DNA from: an uncultured Bacteroidales bacterium
Lineage (GTDB): Bacteria; Bacteroidota; Bacteroidia; Bacteroidales; P3
Assembly: GCA_905233895.1 (NCBI GenBank)
Contig: CAJOFL010000004.1
Coordinates: 1,138-65,137, forward strand
Reading direction: 5' to 3'
Length of the DNA: 64,000 bases
The translations under genes were made by a program, and so were the position numbers. Each line of letters starts with the position of its first letter. The stretch's first letter is position 1. Positions 8,267 to 19,935 of the stretch are shown piece after piece. Under the pieces are notes generated by a model. It was given only the letters and a program-made list of their open reading frames with translations, was not told where the DNA came from and did not search any database.

Positions 8267-9610
8267 ATGAAAGTAAACGAAATTATGGCCAACCTGGAGG
8301 CCAAACATCCCGGTGAAAACGAGTACTTGCAGGCCGTCCGCGAGGTTCTGGAAACCATCGAAGAGGAATACAACAAACACCCCGAGTTCGAGGCTAACAA
8401 GATTGTTGAGCGCATCGTGGAGCCCGACCGTATCTTCAAGTTCCGCGTCGTTTGGGTTGACGATAAGGGTCAGACCCAGGTGAATCTCGGCTACCGTGTG
8501 CAGTACAATGCCGCTCTCGGTGCCTACAAGGGCGGTCTCCGCTTCCACCCGAAGGTGAACGAGTCGATGCTGAAGTTCCTCGGTTTCGAGCAGATCTTCA
8601 AGAACAGCCTCACCATGCTGCCTCTCGGCGGTGGTAAGGGTGGTGCCGACTTCGACCCCGTTGGAAAGAGCGACGCTGAAATCATGCGTTTCTGCCAGGC
8701 CTTCGTGTATGAGTTGTGGCGCAACATCGGCCCCGATCAGGACAGCCCCGCCGGCGACGTCGGAGTTGGCGGCCGCGAAATCGGTTACATGTACGGTATG
8801 TACAAGAAACTCGCCCGTGAGCACTCGACCGGCGCTCTGACCGGCAAGAGCTACGGCTGGGGTGGTTCCCTCATCCGTCCCGAGGCCACTGGTTTCGGCG
8901 CCATCTACTATGTCGAGCGCATGGTGAAGGAGAAAGGCGACAAGATGGAAGGCAAGCGCATCGCCCTCTCTGGCTTCGGTAACGTTGCCTGGGGTGCTGC
9001 CATCAAGGCCACCGAGCTGGGTGCCAAGGTCGTCGCTATCAGCGGCCCCGATGGTGTCTGCGAAATCGCCGACGGTATCACCAAGGAGATGATTGACTAT
9101 ATGCTTGACATGCGCGCCAGCAACCGCAACAAGGTTCAGGATATGGCCGACAAGTTCCCCGGCAAGGCCAAGTTCACCGCCGGCAAGAAAGCCTGGAGCG
9201 TGAAGTGCGACATCGCCTGCCCCTGCGCCTTCCAGAACGAGCTCGCCGAAGAGGATGCCAAGGAACTCATCGCCAATGGCGTGAAGTATGTTGCCGAGGT
9301 TTCCAACATGGGCTGCCAGCCCGGCGCCATCGCCACCTTCCAGGCCGCCAAGATCCCCTTCGGCCCCGGTAAGGCTGTCAACGCCGGTGGTGTTGCCACC
9401 TCGGGCCTCGAGATCTGCCAGAACGCCGAGCACCGCAACTGGACTGCCGAAGAGGTCGACAAGAACCTCCACACCATCATGAACAACATCTATGACATGT
9501 GCGTCGAGCACGGCAAGATGGCCGACGGTACCATCAACTATGTGAAGGGTGCCAACATCGCCGGCTTCATGCGCGTTGCCAAAGCCATGGTTGCTCAGGG
9601 TATCATCTAA
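8267..9610 (+). CDS. gdhA: NADP-type hexameric glutamate dehydrogenase
   Basis: Converts 2-oxoglutarate plus ammonium to glutamate (or the reverse) in the cytoplasm; the main ammonium-assimilation route in many Bacteroidales. A 447-residue protein, usual for the hexameric family. GLRFHP and PLGGGKGGADFDP carry the substrate and catalytic lysines (Lys124 in the latter); SGFGNVAWG is the nucleotide-binding turn. The ATG at 8267 is preferred over the TTG at 8258 because it gives the normal N terminus. The gene has its own promoter and an intrinsic terminator, so it is monocistronic. The strong, regular codon use is what one expects of a highly expressed gene. Confidence 0.97.
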   Translation: MKVNEIMANLEAKHPGENEYLQAVREVLETIEEEYNKHPEFEANKIVERIVEPDRIFKFRVVWVDDKGQTQVNLGYRVQYNAALGAYKGGLRFHPKVNESMLKFLGFEQIFKNSLTMLPLGGGKGGADFDPVGKSDAEIMRFCQAFVYELWRNIGPDQDSPAGDVGVGGREIGYMYGMYKKLAREHSTGALTGKSYGWGGSLIRPEATGFGAIYYVERMVKEKGDKMEGKRIALSGFGNVAWGAAIKATELGAKVVAISGPDGVCEIADGITKEMIDYMLDMRASNRNKVQDMADKFPGKAKFTAGKKAWSVKCDIACPCAFQNELAEEDAKELIANGVKYVAEVSNMGCQPGAIATFQAAKIPFGPGKAVNAGGVATSGLEICQNAEHRNWTAEEVDKNLHTIMNNIYDMCVEHGKMADGTINYVKGANIAGFMRVAKAMVAQGII

Positions 9611-9640
9611 TCTTGAATTAGGTAACACCTACATAGTGAA

Positions 9641-9670
9641 GGCCACCCGGACGGGTGGCCTTTCTTTTTT
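9641..9670 (+). terminator. Intrinsic terminator after gdhA
   Basis: GGCCACCC pairs with GGGTGGCC around a GGAC loop, followed by TTTCTTTTTT. It starts 30 bp after the gdhA stop. Confidence 0.92.
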
Positions 9671-9706
9671 ATACAATAATATATGGTTGGCTCCGTTATT
9701 AATGGC

Positions 9707-10126
9707 ATGAAACATATCGAGATTATCAACGGGCCGAACCTCAACCTTACGGGCCGCCGCGAGCCGGAGGTCTACGGCACCACGACGATGGAGGAGTATG
9801 TAGAGAGCCTCCGCAAGCAGTTCCCAGAGGTGGAGATTAGCTGCTTCCAGAGTAATGTCGAAGGCGAGCTTATCGACCGCATACAGCAGGTGGGCTTCCG
9901 CTACGATGGTCTTATCGTCAACCTCGGCGGCTATAGCCACACCTCGGTGGCCCTGCGCGACGCCTTGCTGGCGGTGCCTGCACCGAAGGTGGAGGTTCAC
10001 CTGAGCAATATCTTTGCCCGTGAGGACTACCGCCATCACTCGCTCGTTACCTCCGCCTGCCGCGGCATGATATGCGGCCTTGGCCTACAGGGTTATGAGC
10101 TGGCCGTCAGAGCCTTGCTTGGCTAG
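9707..10126 (+). CDS. aroQ: Type II 3-dehydroquinate dehydratase
   Basis: Shikimate-pathway enzyme that dehydrates 3-dehydroquinate to 3-dehydroshikimate; cytoplasmic dodecamer. A 139-residue protein from the ATG at 9707, chosen because it places the family start (IEIINGPNLNLTGRREPEVYG) at the N terminus; the ATG at 9683 would add eight extra residues. The catalytic Tyr in EVYG, the Asn in GPNLN, GGYSHTSVALRDAL and the HLSN loop are all present, as is the late EDYRHHS segment. It stands alone, 97 bp after gdhA and its terminator. The shikimate kinase gene lies far away at 53.5 kb. Confidence 0.95.
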   Translation: MKHIEIINGPNLNLTGRREPEVYGTTTMEEYVESLRKQFPEVEISCFQSNVEGELIDRIQQVGFRYDGLIVNLGGYSHTSVALRDALLAVPAPKVEVHLSNIFAREDYRHHSLVTSACRGMICGLGLQGYELAVRALLG

Positions 10127-10149
10127 GCAAAAAATATTTCACTCCCCGA

Positions 10150-10177
10150 TGTAAGATTTCCGCTTCCCGTGCGACTA
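10150..10177 (+). promoter_or_regulatory. Candidate ECF promoter of the second sigma operon
   Basis: TGTAAG (10150-10155) and CGACTA (10172-10177) are 16 bp apart, the arrangement typical of ECF -35/-10 pairs, and lie just ahead of the sigma-factor ATG at 10184. Transcription would start at or next to the ATG. Autoregulation is inferred. Confidence 0.5.
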
Positions 10178-10183
10178 CTAGGT

Positions 10184-10675
10184 ATGAAACGCGAAACGGA
10201 ACAGTTCAAACACGACTACCTGCCCATGCAGCCCGCCATGCAGCGCATGGCCGAAAGCCTCCTTGGCGACGAGGACGCGGCAGCCGACATCGTGCAGGAC
10301 TGCTTCGTCACCCTCTGGCAGGAACGCGAGAAGCTGCGCCGCGTGGTGAACCGCGAAGCGTGGTGCATCATGCTCGTAAAACGCCGTTGCATCGACCTGC
10401 TCCGCCGCCAGCATCCCACTGTGGATATTGATGAGCGCGCCATGCCTGCCGACGAGGAGTATAACTCCTACGAGGAACGCCTTGCACTGGCCAGGCTGAT
10501 GATTGACCGGCTGCCTGAGCGGCAGGCACAGGCTGTGCGCCTCAAGCACTTCGATGCCGCCGACACCGCCACCATCGCCGCCACACTCGGCATCAACGAG
10601 GGTAACGTCTACACGCTCCTTTCGCGCGCCTACAGTTCACTGAAACAAATGATCCTTGAATATGAAAACCGATAA
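10184..10675 (+). CDS. ECF-type RNA polymerase sigma factor
   Basis: A 163-residue ECF sigma factor starting at the ATG at 10184 (an upstream GTG at 10169 overlaps the presumed promoter). Region 2: AESLLGDEDAAADIVQDCFV, then the tryptophan-containing segment (TLWQERE to CIMLVKRRCIDLLRR). Region 4: LPERQAQAVRLKHFDAADT with a helix-turn-helix near IAATLGINEGNVYTLLSRA. The next gene overlaps by 14 bp and codes for a membrane protein of anti-sigma type. It probably controls the two outer-membrane proteins downstream, by position. Confidence 0.92.
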   Translation: MKRETEQFKHDYLPMQPAMQRMAESLLGDEDAAADIVQDCFVTLWQEREKLRRVVNREAWCIMLVKRRCIDLLRRQHPTVDIDERAMPADEEYNSYEERLALARLMIDRLPERQAQAVRLKHFDAADTATIAATLGINEGNVYTLLSRAYSSLKQMILEYENR

Positions 10676-11303
10676 ACAACGCCTGGACCTTGAGCAGTTG
10701 CTCGGCGACGTGGAACACGCCGGTCGCGATGTCCGCCGCCGCGACGAACTGGCTGCAATGATAGACCAGATGGCGGCCGCAGAAAACAGCAAACACGGCT
10801 TCTGGTGGTGGGGCGCCCGTGTGGCCGCTGCGGCATGTATCCTCTTCTTCGTAAGCACTGCTGTGCGCATCTGGTTTATCCCTACCGAGCCCGCCGCGCC
10901 GATGGTTGCGGAAGCCCCTGCTGTCACGATACTTGCCGTAATCGACAGCACCGTTGCCGTGCCTGTCAAACCTGCTGCACAGCGCCGTGTGGCCCAGCGT
11001 CACCCCTTTGCGCCAGTTGCCGACGTGGCAGTCGAGGAAGCGCTGCCCGCAGAAGAAGAGTCGCTGCCAGTTGTGGAAGAACTTATGGCAGAGGAGGTGG
11101 AAGCCCCGAAAGAGCCTGTTCAGGAGGTTGAAGAGGAGTACCCGGTGGAGGAAATAGCCGCTCCCGTTGTATCGGTGGCATTCGCCGAACCGCAAGAGCA
11201 GCCGCAAGAGCCTGCACGTCGTCGCAATATCCTGAGCAGCCTTTTCCGCCAGGCCGAACCCGACGATATGACCGGCACGGTATTAGCTTTTAGAATATTG
11301 TAG
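10662..11303 (+). CDS. Membrane protein with acidic/proline-rich periplasmic tail, probable anti-sigma factor
   Basis: A 213-residue protein from the ATG at 10662, overlapping the sigma gene by 14 bp. The N-terminal 45 or so residues are charged and cytoplasmic; residues near 48-70 form one membrane helix (VAAAACILFFVSTAVRIWF). The periplasmic part is rich in Val, Pro, Ala and Glu (repeated EEV/PVVEE stretches) and looks extended. This layout fits a non-zinc anti-sigma factor; no motif identifies it further. The acidic tail may span or contact the cell wall. Confidence 0.7.
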   Translation: MKTDKQRLDLEQLLGDVEHAGRDVRRRDELAAMIDQMAAAENSKHGFWWWGARVAAAACILFFVSTAVRIWFIPTEPAAPMVAEAPAVTILAVIDSTVAVPVKPAAQRRVAQRHPFAPVADVAVEEALPAEEESLPVVEELMAEEVEAPKEPVQEVEEEYPVEEIAAPVVSVAFAEPQEQPQEPARRRNILSSLFRQAEPDDMTGTVLAFRIL

Positions 11304-11322
11304 AATCCAAAATAATAGAAAT

Positions 11323-12036
11323 ATGAAACGCCTTATAATCATTACGATTGCCCTCGGCATGGCCATTGCCGCTGGTGCACAGGCCGACAGCATCTGCGCC
11401 GACACTGCTAACTGTCGCACATGCCGCTCGTTGAGAATCGACCTTGGCCTCTCGGCCAGCGCAACCATGTACGGCGATGGCAACGACCTCTCGCCCTACT
11501 ACAGCATGTACGGCTTCGGCCTCCACCTGCCGCTGTTGGCGCACTACGACCTCTCGCCCCACTGGAGCCTCGCCGCAGGACTGCAGTACGACTTCATCTG
11601 GTCGCCGCTCTACTACCGCGTGGAATCCACTCCCGACCGCAACGGTATCGACTTCCCCACCACACCGATGCAGGGCACACAGCATGGGTACGCCTTCCAC
11701 GGCTATATCGGCATGCCTTTGAAAGTCACTTGGTCTCCCTCCGCGAAACACCCGAACGACTTCTGGCTGGCTTTCGACGTGTATCCAGCCTACGCCGTAA
11801 CGCGTTATTTCTCGTTGACCAATACCTATATCAACCGCAACAGTGCTCCCGGCGACGAGGAGGTAATCCGCGGCACAAGCCTCATGCCTTGGAAACTTGA
11901 GATAGGCCTCACCCTGGGCACCTCACGTGCCGGCCTGATTCACGGATTGCGCTTCTTCGGCAACTTGCTGCCCACCTACATCGATGCCGTCACCGGCGAG
12001 AAGATACACACTGTGGGAATGTCGATTTACCTATAA
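11323..12036 (+). CDS. Outer-membrane beta-barrel protein, unknown function
   Basis: A 237-residue protein with a signal peptide (1-20, cleavage near AGAQA). Alternating hydrophobic/polar strands with aromatic girdles (for example FGLHLPLLAHYDLSPHWSLA) and an ending in SIYL fit an 8- to 10-stranded barrel. Two CxxC-like cysteines lie near the mature N terminus (CRTC). It follows the anti-sigma gene by 19 bp in the same operon, so it is the first candidate target of the sigma factor. No ligand can be predicted. Confidence 0.7.
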   Translation: MKRLIIITIALGMAIAAGAQADSICADTANCRTCRSLRIDLGLSASATMYGDGNDLSPYYSMYGFGLHLPLLAHYDLSPHWSLAAGLQYDFIWSPLYYRVESTPDRNGIDFPTTPMQGTQHGYAFHGYIGMPLKVTWSPSAKHPNDFWLAFDVYPAYAVTRYFSLTNTYINRNSAPGDEEVIRGTSLMPWKLEIGLTLGTSRAGLIHGLRFFGNLLPTYIDAVTGEKIHTVGMSIYL

Positions 12037-12083
12037 TGGAGTAGTCAAGTAGACAGTAGTTAAGACAATACAACATAATTACT

Positions 12084-12893
12084 ATGAAAAAGATAAACAA
12101 ACCTCTAGTCTGTGCCGCATTGATATTCGGTGCCATCACATTCTTCGCCACCACCGTGCAGGCACAGGACACCAACAGCCTTATCGCCACTACCGGACCC
12201 AATGTGCTGGGTGAAGGGCATATACAATGGAACAGCAGCCTGGAGTACTACCACTACGGCTTCAACGGTGCCAACCTACATTTCAACAGCCACAGCATCG
12301 GCATCGCCACTGGCCTGCGTTTGGGCATAGGCAACCGTGCCGAGCTGACCCTCGACCTAGCCGGTGCCTATTCCACCTTCGACACCACCAGCTTCCACAA
12401 CACCACCGGCTTCAGCCCCGCCGTGGGTGCCAAGCTGCTTCTCTTCGAAGGCCGTGGATTGCTGCCAAAGACAAGTTTCTTTACAAATGTGGCAGCGCCA
12501 GTGCAACAAAACGCATATAACGACAAGTGGAACGCCATGGTGCAACCCGAAATAGGCCTGCAGTTCCGCAACCGCCTCGGCAAGTGGTTCTTGCTCGACT
12601 ACTCGCTGGGCTACGCATGGAACCGATACTCGGTCGAGGAGATAGTTTTCACCAACCAGATGCAGTATTCGATCCAGCTGCGCTGGATGCACTCCGACCG
12701 CCAGATGACCAGCCTCGGCATAAGCAACCGCAACATCATCCACAACCACACCGTCGATCTTGAGACCCGCCGTCTGCTTACCGACGACCTGCAGCTCACA
12801 GTCGCCGCAAGTTTCGCCGCCGGATATGGCCTGGGCATAGGCTTTTCCGACCATGTCCACGGTCTTGTAGGTCTCAATTGGATGATAAAGTGA
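12084..12893 (+). CDS. Outer-membrane transporter-like beta-barrel protein
   Basis: A 269-residue protein with a signal peptide (1-27, VQAQ). The body resembles the MetA-pathway/phenol-degradation outer-membrane protein family (FadL-like small barrels): regular strands, GIGNRAELTLDL and a closing GLNWMIK. Probably a 12-strand pore for small molecules. It lies 47 bp after the previous barrel and converges on the PagL-like gene. The spacer before it (12037-12065) is a short repeat-like sequence, as seen elsewhere in the window. The family assignment is tentative. Confidence 0.6.
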   Translation: MKKINKPLVCAALIFGAITFFATTVQAQDTNSLIATTGPNVLGEGHIQWNSSLEYYHYGFNGANLHFNSHSIGIATGLRLGIGNRAELTLDLAGAYSTFDTTSFHNTTGFSPAVGAKLLLFEGRGLLPKTSFFTNVAAPVQQNAYNDKWNAMVQPEIGLQFRNRLGKWFLLDYSLGYAWNRYSVEEIVFTNQMQYSIQLRWMHSDRQMTSLGISNRNIIHNHTVDLETRRLLTDDLQLTVAASFAAGYGLGIGFSDHVHGLVGLNWMIK

Positions 12894-12896
12894 CGG

Positions 12897-16743
<3,847 letters not shown>

Positions 16744-16746
16744 GTT

Positions 16747-17265
16747 TCAAAGGTCGATTTCAGGGAAGAGCCGGCGCATGGCGACGATGCTGGGGTTGCG
16801 GTCGGCCATGGCGCGGAATTTCTCCTCGGCGGTGTAGATGATGGTTTCTTTGCTGATAAAGAGCGGTATTACGTTGCAGTCGAGCATGGGCATGCCGCAT
16901 TTCTTGCGGATGCTCTGCATGACTTCAACGCGGTGGGGTCGGAAGTCGGTGGCGAACCAGGTCTCGGTGGCGGTGATGTCGATGGTGCGGTTGTTTTCGC
17001 CGATGCTTACTGTGGCGGCGGCCATGAGTTCGGTGAGGTTCAGTTCGTCGGCGGTCTCTTTCCAGTAGCGCTCGAGGTCGGCCTGTTCGAGGGGTTTGGC
17101 CTCAACTTGCAGCTTGGGTTGGGCGGCCACCGTTGTGGGGGGCAACTTGATGGAGATGCTGCCTGCAAGGAGTGAGCCGCTAGGGGTACTGGCAGGGCTA
17201 ACCGCACTAGGCTTGCTAGCGGGGCTTGGGGAAGGTGCCGTGCCTGCCTTGCGGCGTCTTGCTAT
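16747..17265 (-). CDS. dnaX: DnaX tau-specific C-terminal part, downstream of an in-frame TAG
   Basis: The 172 codons after the TAG at 17266-17268 stay in the same frame as dnaX and read as the usual end of Bacteroidetes gamma/tau: a Lys/Arg start (IARRRK), a Pro/Ser/Ala-rich linker, then a folded domain (ERYWKETADEL to the end, with IYTAEEKFRAMADRNP). In relatives this region joins the clamp loader without a break. The only candidate starts inside are a TTG at 17145 and an ATG in mid-domain, so separate translation is unlikely to give a whole domain. It may be made by stop-codon readthrough, or be a relic of a recent nonsense mutation. No further stop or frameshift is seen. Confidence 0.75.
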   Translation of the reverse strand: MARRRKAGTAPSPSPASKPSAVSPASTPSGSLLAGSISIKLPPTTVAAQPKLQVEAKPLEQADLERYWKETADELNLTELMAAATVSIGENNRTIDITATETWFATDFRPHRVEVMQSIRKKCGMPMLDCNVIPLFISKETIIYTAEEKFRAMADRNPSIVAMRRLFPEIDL

Positions 17266-18378
17266 CTAATAGGCCTGAAACTCGGTATTTTTCAATGCAG
17301 CCAGTTTCATCAGGCATATCTCGACGAAGAGGTTCTTGTTGTTGGCTTCGCGGAAGCGGTATTCGTAGTCGCCGGCAGTGTTCAGAAGGCTGAGGATAAG
17401 CGGCAGGCCGCACTGCTGTGCCTGCATGCCGTAGCGTTGGCGCATATTGTCAGAGCCATCGATAAGTGGAAGGGTGGAGGGGTCGAGGCTGACCATGAGG
17501 TTGCGCAGGTGGGCGCAGAGGCCGGTGAGGAAATGCTGGCCGCCGAAGCCTTTGGAGATGACCTCCTGATAGAGGGTGAGCGAATGGCTTATGTCGCCTG
17601 CCAGGAAGTAGTCGACCAGGTGGAAATAGTAGTCCTCGTCGAGCATGTTGAGGTTTTCGAGGCAGAGTTCGCGGGTAAGGTTACCGCCGGTGAAGTTGAC
17701 CAGCTGGTCGAAGGTGGAGAGGGCGTCGCGCATACCGCCTTCAGCCTTGCGGGCAATGAGTTCGAGGGCTTCCTCCTCGAAGGTAACCCCTTCCTTGCCG
17801 GCCACGTAGCGCAGGTGGGCCACGATGTCGGCGTTCTCGATGCGCTTAAAGTCGAACACCTGGCAGCGGCTGAGGATGGTGGGGATAATCTTGTGCTTCT
17901 CGGTTGTGGCGAGGATGAACTTGGCATAGGCCGGCGGTTCCTCGAGGGTTTTGAGGAAGGCGTTGAAGGCGGCCTGGCTGAGCATGTGGACCTCGTCGAT
18001 GATATACACCTTGTAGCGGCCGGTGGTGGGCGGGATATAGACCTGCTTGACCAGCTCGCGGATGTCGTCGACCGAGTTGTTGCTGGCCGCGTCGAGTTCG
18101 AAGATGTTGAGCGAGCCGCCTTCGATGAAGGTGCGGCAGCTCTGGCATTCGTTGCAGGCCTCCACCTCGGGTGTGAGGTGCTCACAGTTGATGGTCTTGG
18201 CCAGGATACGGGCGCAGGTGGTCTTGCCCACGCCGCGCGGACCGCAGAAGAGGAACGCCTGCGGAAGCTGGCCCGTCTGAATGGCGTTCTTCAACGTGCG
18301 CGTGATATGACTCTGGCCGACGACGCTCTCGAAGGTCGCCGGACGATACTTTCTTGCCGATACTACAAAATTGTCCAT
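17266..18378 (-). CDS. dnaX: DNA polymerase III clamp-loader subunit gamma/tau, N-terminal part
   Basis: ATPase motor of the clamp loader. A 370-residue product with domains I-III: Walker A GPRGVGKT (46-53), zinc-binding cysteines (CEHLTPEVEACNECQSC), Walker B VYIIDE, sensor 1 ILATTEKHK and SRC arginine finger. It ends at TAT-TAG just after domain III, where the linker to the tau C-terminal domain normally begins. The product therefore equals a gamma form; adding the in-frame downstream part would give about 543 residues, a usual tau length. A clear promoter lies at 18429-18460. First gene of the dnaX-dapF-ligA operon. Confidence 0.95.
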   Translation of the reverse strand: MDNFVVSARKYRPATFESVVGQSHITRTLKNAIQTGQLPQAFLFCGPRGVGKTTCARILAKTINCEHLTPEVEACNECQSCRTFIEGGSLNIFELDAASNNSVDDIRELVKQVYIPPTTGRYKVYIIDEVHMLSQAAFNAFLKTLEEPPAYAKFILATTEKHKIIPTILSRCQVFDFKRIENADIVAHLRYVAGKEGVTFEEEALELIARKAEGGMRDALSTFDQLVNFTGGNLTRELCLENLNMLDEDYYFHLVDYFLAGDISHSLTLYQEVISKGFGGQHFLTGLCAHLRNLMVSLDPSTLPLIDGSDNMRQRYGMQAQQCGLPLILSLLNTAGDYEYRFREANNKNLFVEICLMKLAALKNTEFQAY

Positions 18379-18428
18379 CTGTCTGATTATCTTTTGTTAG
18401 TTGTGTTCACCCCCACAAATCATCTCTG

Positions 18429-18460
18429 CAAAGATACATAAAGTTGCCGACATGGCAAAA
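18429..18460 (-). promoter_or_regulatory. Promoter of dnaX operon
   Basis: On the minus strand TATCTTTG (18436-18429) fits TAnnTTTG, and TTTTG (18460-18456) lies 19 bp upstream as the -33 box. The -33 region shares the 15-bp sequence AATTTTGCCATGTCG with the promoter at 33459-33490. Confidence 0.8.
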
Positions 18461-18481
18461 TTAAATTTTATTGGTCGGAGG

Positions 18482-18590
18482 AGGGCAGGCGTTGATCAGG
18501 CGTTGATCAGGCGTTGATCAGGCGAAGGTGGGTCTAAGGCGCTGGCGTTCTTGCGATTACGTGATTTTTAACATTATATATTGCTGAGAA
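18482..18590 (+). repeat. Interspersed intergenic element, copy 1
   Basis: Three GCGTTGATCAG units at 11-bp spacing (GATC at 18494, 18505, 18516), then GCGAAGGTGGGTCTAA, 4 variable bases, CTGGCGTTCTT, 12 variable bases and TTTTTAACATTATA (18564-18577). The same blocks at the same spacing recur at 41079 and 57170. It lies between the dnaX promoter and the M16 protease gene. With its flanks it makes up the 297-bp gap 18379-18675, which holds no gene. Confidence 0.9.
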
Positions 18591-18675
18591 TGAGATGGAT
18601 GAATGTTTTTGTTTTAACAATCCGATTGGGGGCTGCACAATAAAAAAAAACTTTCGGTGTTATTATGTGCATATT

Positions 18676-19896
18676 ATGTACGAATACCACACCTTGCCCA
18701 ACGGCATCCGCATCGTGCTCAGCCGCGTACCGTCGCGGGTGGCCTACTCGGGCGTATACATAAATGTCGGAAGCCGTGATGAATACGGTGCCGACGAGGG
18801 TATGGCCCACTTTATCGAGCATTCCCTCTTCAAAGGTACCGAGCACCGCCGGGCTCACCATATCCTGAGCCGTATCGACGGGGTGGGAGGTGAACTCAAC
18901 GCCTTCACTACCAAGGAGGAAACCTGCCTCTATGCCACTTCGTTGGGCGAGCATCTCGACCGTTGTCTTGAGCTTTTCGCCGATGTACTCTTCCATTCCA
19001 CCTTTCCCGAGACTGAGATTGCCAAGGAGCGTGACGTGGTGCTGGAGGAGATTAATTCCTACAGTGATTCGCCGTCGGAACTTATCTACGACGAGTTTGA
19101 GGAGTTGGCATTCGAGGGTCACCCTTTGGCTCACAATATCTTGGGTACAAAACGCAACGTGCGCCGCTTCACCGCCGAGCGTCTGCGTCGCCATATAGAG
19201 CGCTGCTACACCCCGTCGCGGATGGTAGTGACGGTGGTGGCCGACGTGGAAATGGGGCGCCTTGTGAGGATGTGCGAGCGTCATTTCGGTGCCTATTCCG
19301 ACCGCCCATCGGCCGTTGACCGCACGGCGAAGCCCGTATTCCGCCAGTTTGACCGCCACCTGGGCCGTCACACACACCAGACTCACCTCTTGATTGGATG
19401 TCAGGCGCCAGATATCTACAATCGCGACAAGACGGCCTTCACGTTGATTAACAATATCCTAGGAGGCCCGGCGATGAACTCGCGCCTCAATGTGGCGGTT
19501 CGTGAGCATTACGGTTTCTGCTACAATGTCGAGTCGCAGTATGTGCCGTTCTCCGATGCAGGTCTTTTCTATGTCTATGCAGGAGTGGACCATGGTGCCG
19601 CCGAGCGTACGTTGACACTGGTCCGCGACGAGTTGCGTCGTATGGTCGATACCGCTCTAACCCCTTCCGCCCTGCGTAAAGTGCAGCGCCAATTCGTTGG
19701 CCAGATGGTTATCAACGCCGCCGCCGGCCTCAACGAGATGCAGAGTATCGGAAAGGCATACCTCGCCTTTGAGAAGGTGGACACCCTTGAGGAGATGACC
19801 GCCGACATCATGGCCCTCACGCCCGACGACCTTCGGCAGGTGGCCGGCCGTTGGTTCGGTGCCGAGGAATACAGTACCCTTGTATACGGCAACTGA
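18676..19896 (+). CDS. M16-family zinc protease (pitrilysin/processing-protease type)
   Basis: A 406-residue protein starting at the ATG at 18676, which gives the family start (MYEYHTLPNGIRIVLSR); an upstream ATG at 18595 would add an unlikely Cys-rich extension. HFIEH (45-49) is the inverted zinc motif with catalytic Glu48; the third ligand lies in the Glu-rich segment about 75 residues later. One N-terminal catalytic and one C-terminal inactive M16 domain, as in the short bacterial processing-protease group. No signal peptide, so probably cytoplasmic, although relatives in Bacteroidetes can be periplasmic. Intergenic element copy 1 lies upstream. Confidence 0.92.
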   Translation: MYEYHTLPNGIRIVLSRVPSRVAYSGVYINVGSRDEYGADEGMAHFIEHSLFKGTEHRRAHHILSRIDGVGGELNAFTTKEETCLYATSLGEHLDRCLELFADVLFHSTFPETEIAKERDVVLEEINSYSDSPSELIYDEFEELAFEGHPLAHNILGTKRNVRRFTAERLRRHIERCYTPSRMVVTVVADVEMGRLVRMCERHFGAYSDRPSAVDRTAKPVFRQFDRHLGRHTHQTHLLIGCQAPDIYNRDKTAFTLINNILGGPAMNSRLNVAVREHYGFCYNVESQYVPFSDAGLFYVYAGVDHGAAERTLTLVRDELRRMVDTALTPSALRKVQRQFVGQMVINAAAGLNEMQSIGKAYLAFEKVDTLEEMTADIMALTPDDLRQVAGRWFGAEEYSTLVYGN

Positions 19897-19935
19897 CATA
19901 AACTGAACATTTAACATTGAACACTGACCACTGAA

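Noticed and set aside
8228-9628. Minus-strand open frame of 466 codons opposite gdhA
   Set aside because: Shadow of the strongly codon-biased gdhA gene; no start context and no recognisable domain.
17281-17300. Frameshift site (run of five A) upstream of the dnaX TAG
   Set aside because: The tail is in the same frame as the upstream part, so a single shift would not join them; only readthrough or a sense codon would.
18482-18525. Possible CRISPR array in the GCGTTGATCAG repeats
   Set aside because: Units are only 11 bp and directly adjacent, with no spacers and no cas genes in the window.
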